DNA of 24,993 nt from the NCBI GenBank assembly GCA_900550295.1, contig URRM01000018.1, forward strand, positions 1 to 24,993. The letters run 5' to 3'. Shown here in pieces: positions 23,356-24,993 of the stretch. The notes beneath the pieces are model-generated. The model saw only the letters and a program-made list of their open reading frames with translations. It was not told the DNA's origin and ran no database searches. The position numbers were made by a program, and so were the translations under genes. Each line of letters opens with the position of its first letter. The first letter of the stretch is position 1. The DNA comes from an uncultured bacterium. GTDB taxonomy: Bacteria; Cyanobacteriota; Vampirovibrionia; Gastranaerophilales; Gastranaerophilaceae.

Positions 23356-24453
23356 ATGAAATTATTTACTATTGGACCTGTTGAAATGTATCCTTCTACA
23401 AGAGTTATAAGGGATAAAGGGTTTCCTCACTTTAGAACTGATGAGTATTCAGATGTAGTAAATAAAACTTTAGGTAAAATATCTGAATATTTAGGATTAA
23501 AAGCAAAAGATGCATTAATTTACATGGCATGTTCTGGAACTGGAGCAATGGAAGCTACAGTTGAAAACTGTGTTACACATCAAGATAAAGCTTTAGTTGT
23601 GAACGGAGGTACATTTGGACATCGTTTTTGCGAGTTATTGAAATGGCATAAAATTCCTTATGAATCTATTGATTTAAAATGGAATGAAACCTTAACTCAA
23701 GAACATCTAAATAAATATGAAAATGCAGGATTTACAACTTTATTCGTAAATTTACACGAAACATCTACTGGTCAATTATACAATATACAAATGCTAAGTG
23801 ATTTTGCAAAAAGAAATAATTTAATGTTAATTGTTGATGCAATTAGCACATTCTTGGCAGATCCATATGATGTAAATAAATATAGCATTGATGTAACAAT
23901 TTTCAGTTCACAAAAAGGATTATGTTGTTCTCCAGGGATGTCATTAGTGGCATTTAGTGAACGAATGATTGAAAAAATTAATCAAAATCCGGTACCTGTA
24001 TCTCTATATTTTGATTACAAAGACTACTTAATAAATATACCAAGAGGTCAAACACCTTTTACACCTCCAGTTTGCGTTATGTTTGAGATACAAGATATGG
24101 TTAATATTATCGAACAAGAAGGTGGTCTAAACGGTAGATTAAATCTTATAAAAGAAAAATGCAAATACTTTAGAAATAAGGCATTAGAACTAGGATTAAA
24201 AATTCCAGATTATCCTTTATCTAATATGCTAACACCTCTTGTATTTGATGATGTTAATGCCTATGAGGTAATTCAAATTTTGAAAAACAAATACAAATAT
24301 TATGTAAACCCATGCGGTGGTGAACTAGCTACAAAGTTATTGAGAGTTTCTCACATTGGACATACTACAATCAATGATATTGATGACTTACTTGAAAAAA
24401 TTATGTTATCTATCAAGGAAGTAAAAGAAAAAGAACTTAGCCTTGCTAAGTAG
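23356..24453 (+). CDS. Class V PLP aminotransferase (2-aminoethylphosphonate/alanine-glyoxylate aminotransferase type)
   Basis: This is a cytoplasmic fold-type I aminotransferase of 365 residues. TIGPVEMYPSTR (5-16) is the usual start of the AGAT/PhnW group. SGTGAMEA (60-67) binds the phosphate of PLP, VDAIST (160-165) holds D161 for the pyridine nitrogen, and SSQKGLCCSPG (184-194) contains the Schiff-base K187. VSHIGHTTINDI (331-342) is the C-terminal motif of the group. Substrate is not fixed by sequence: 2-aminoethylphosphonate, serine or alanine/glyoxylate types share this scaffold. The neighbouring cytidylyltransferase 19 bases downstream and the LicD gene upstream point to a donor such as an amino-alkyl phosphonate or amino-alcohol phosphate. 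Confidence 0.88.
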   Translation: MKLFTIGPVEMYPSTRVIRDKGFPHFRTDEYSDVVNKTLGKISEYLGLKAKDALIYMACSGTGAMEATVENCVTHQDKALVVNGGTFGHRFCELLKWHKIPYESIDLKWNETLTQEHLNKYENAGFTTLFVNLHETSTGQLYNIQMLSDFAKRNNLMLIVDAISTFLADPYDVNKYSIDVTIFSSQKGLCCSPGMSLVAFSERMIEKINQNPVPVSLYFDYKDYLINIPRGQTPFTPPVCVMFEIQDMVNIIEQEGGLNGRLNLIKEKCKYFRNKALELGLKIPDYPLSNMLTPLVFDDVNAYEVIQILKNKYKYYVNPCGGELATKLLRVSHIGHTTINDIDDLLEKIMLSIKEVKEKELSLAK

Positions 24454-24472
24454 TATAAGGAGTTAAATATTA

Positions 24473-24970
24473 ATGATAGGAAACAAAACAGTTGTTTATA
24501 CATCAGGCACATTTGATATGTTGCATGTTAACCACTTAAAAATGATTGAATACGCAAGAAAATTAGGTGATATTCTTATTGTTGGCGTTAACACAGATGA
24601 ATTAGTTGAAACATACAAATCTCATCCTATCATCCCATTTGAAGAAAGAATTGCTTTAATGAAAGCGATTAAAGGACCTGATATTGTAATTCCGCAACGT
24701 TCTTTGGATCACACAGACAAAGTTGACAAACTTCATTTTGATATTTTTGTTGTTGGTGATGACTGGGTGGGTAAATATGATTACCTAAAAGAACAAGGTG
24801 TTGATGTCGTTTACTTCCCTTATGGCGCAGGAATTTCGTCTTCATCTTTGAAGAAAAGAATTTACGAAAACTATGAAAAACTTCAAAAGAAAGCCGATAA
24901 TCACTTACCTCTTGATGCTGAAACTAAATCAACAGGTAAAAAGACTACAACAAAATCAAAAAAGAAATAA
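24473..24970 (+). CDS. Cytidylyltransferase of the glycerol-3-phosphate/ethanolamine-phosphate type
   Basis: This nucleotidyltransferase of 165 residues is expected to make a CDP- (or CMP-) linked alcohol from CTP. SGTFDMLHVNH (11-21) is the CTP-binding motif, VGDDWVGKYDYL (94-105) resembles the TagD/GCT motif, and GISSSSLKKRI (120-130) is the second nucleotide motif (usually GISTT). The normal HxGH motif is HVNH here, with Asn replacing Gly. After residue 145 a Lys/Thr-rich tail (KSTGKKTTTKSKKK) extends beyond the family core of about 130 residues. AAGGAG lies about nine bases before the ATG. It is cotranscribed with the aminotransferase. Candidate substrates are glycerol 3-phosphate, ethanolamine phosphate or an aminoalkyl phosphonate. 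Confidence 0.87.
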   Translation: MIGNKTVVYTSGTFDMLHVNHLKMIEYARKLGDILIVGVNTDELVETYKSHPIIPFEERIALMKAIKGPDIVIPQRSLDHTDKVDKLHFDIFVVGDDWVGKYDYLKEQGVDVVYFPYGAGISSSSLKKRIYENYEKLQKKADNHLPLDAETKSTGKKTTTKSKKK

Positions 24971-24979
24971 CTATTAAAT

Positions 24980-24993
24980 AAAAAAGGCGGAGC
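24980..24993 (+). terminator. Probable 5' arm of an intrinsic terminator, cut by the window end
   Basis: Ten bases after the cytidylyltransferase stop codon comes AAAAAAGGCGGAGC, a typical A-run plus GC-rich left arm. The right arm is not visible, so this is only suggestive. Confidence 0.35.

Overview
This is an AT-rich stretch of bacterial chromosome that is densely coded and has no phage, transposon, CRISPR or RNA gene signature. It reads as a Gram-negative (diderm) organism. It carries an LptD/OstA-like outer-membrane protein, a heptose-kinase-like enzyme, an O-antigen-ligase-like protein, a lytic transglycosylase and an M23 peptidase. The very low GC, a DUF4330 protein (a family I associate mainly with Cyanobacteria), a NarL-type regulator and an anaerobe-like repertoire fit a gut Melainabacteria/Vampirovibrionia (Gastranaerophilales) lineage. 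That taxonomic placement is inference, not proof.

Layout. Positions 31-5815 are on the minus strand. A heptokinase-like gene, a DUF4330 membrane protein and an O-antigen-ligase-like gene form a tight envelope-glycan operon. An EamA transporter and a 585-residue protein with a lethal-factor-like zinc protease signature follow it. Positions 5828-9551 are on the plus strand: an acidic single-pass membrane protein, a terminator, then pgi, a small secreted protein and trxB in close succession. Positions 9616-15314 return to the minus strand. A 34-residue membrane peptide, an M23 peptidase and an LptD-like protein form one operon that ends in a good intrinsic terminator, and an Slt-type transglycosylase is separate. 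Positions 15423-21083 are plus strand: a P-loop ATPase/TPR protein, rsmG, a DUF486 membrane protein, a response regulator and a PAS histidine kinase, the first three overlapping. A Y-family DNA polymerase (21076-22233, minus) runs divergently from a LicD, class V aminotransferase and cytidylyltransferase group (22326-24970, plus).

How the genes fit together. Most genes concern the envelope: LPS-type glycan synthesis and export, peptidoglycan cleavage, and surface-polymer decoration. The last three genes look like a cassette that makes a CMP/CDP-activated phospho- or phosphono-aminoalcohol and transfers it to a surface glycan.

Most worth following up are the lethal-factor-like protease, the LicD/aminotransferase/cytidylyltransferase cassette, a shared TACAA-N-TTGTA palindrome upstream of both slt and the polymerase, a 34-residue peptide heading the M23/LptD operon, and a TPR-ATPase whose Walker A motif lacks the usual Ser/Thr.
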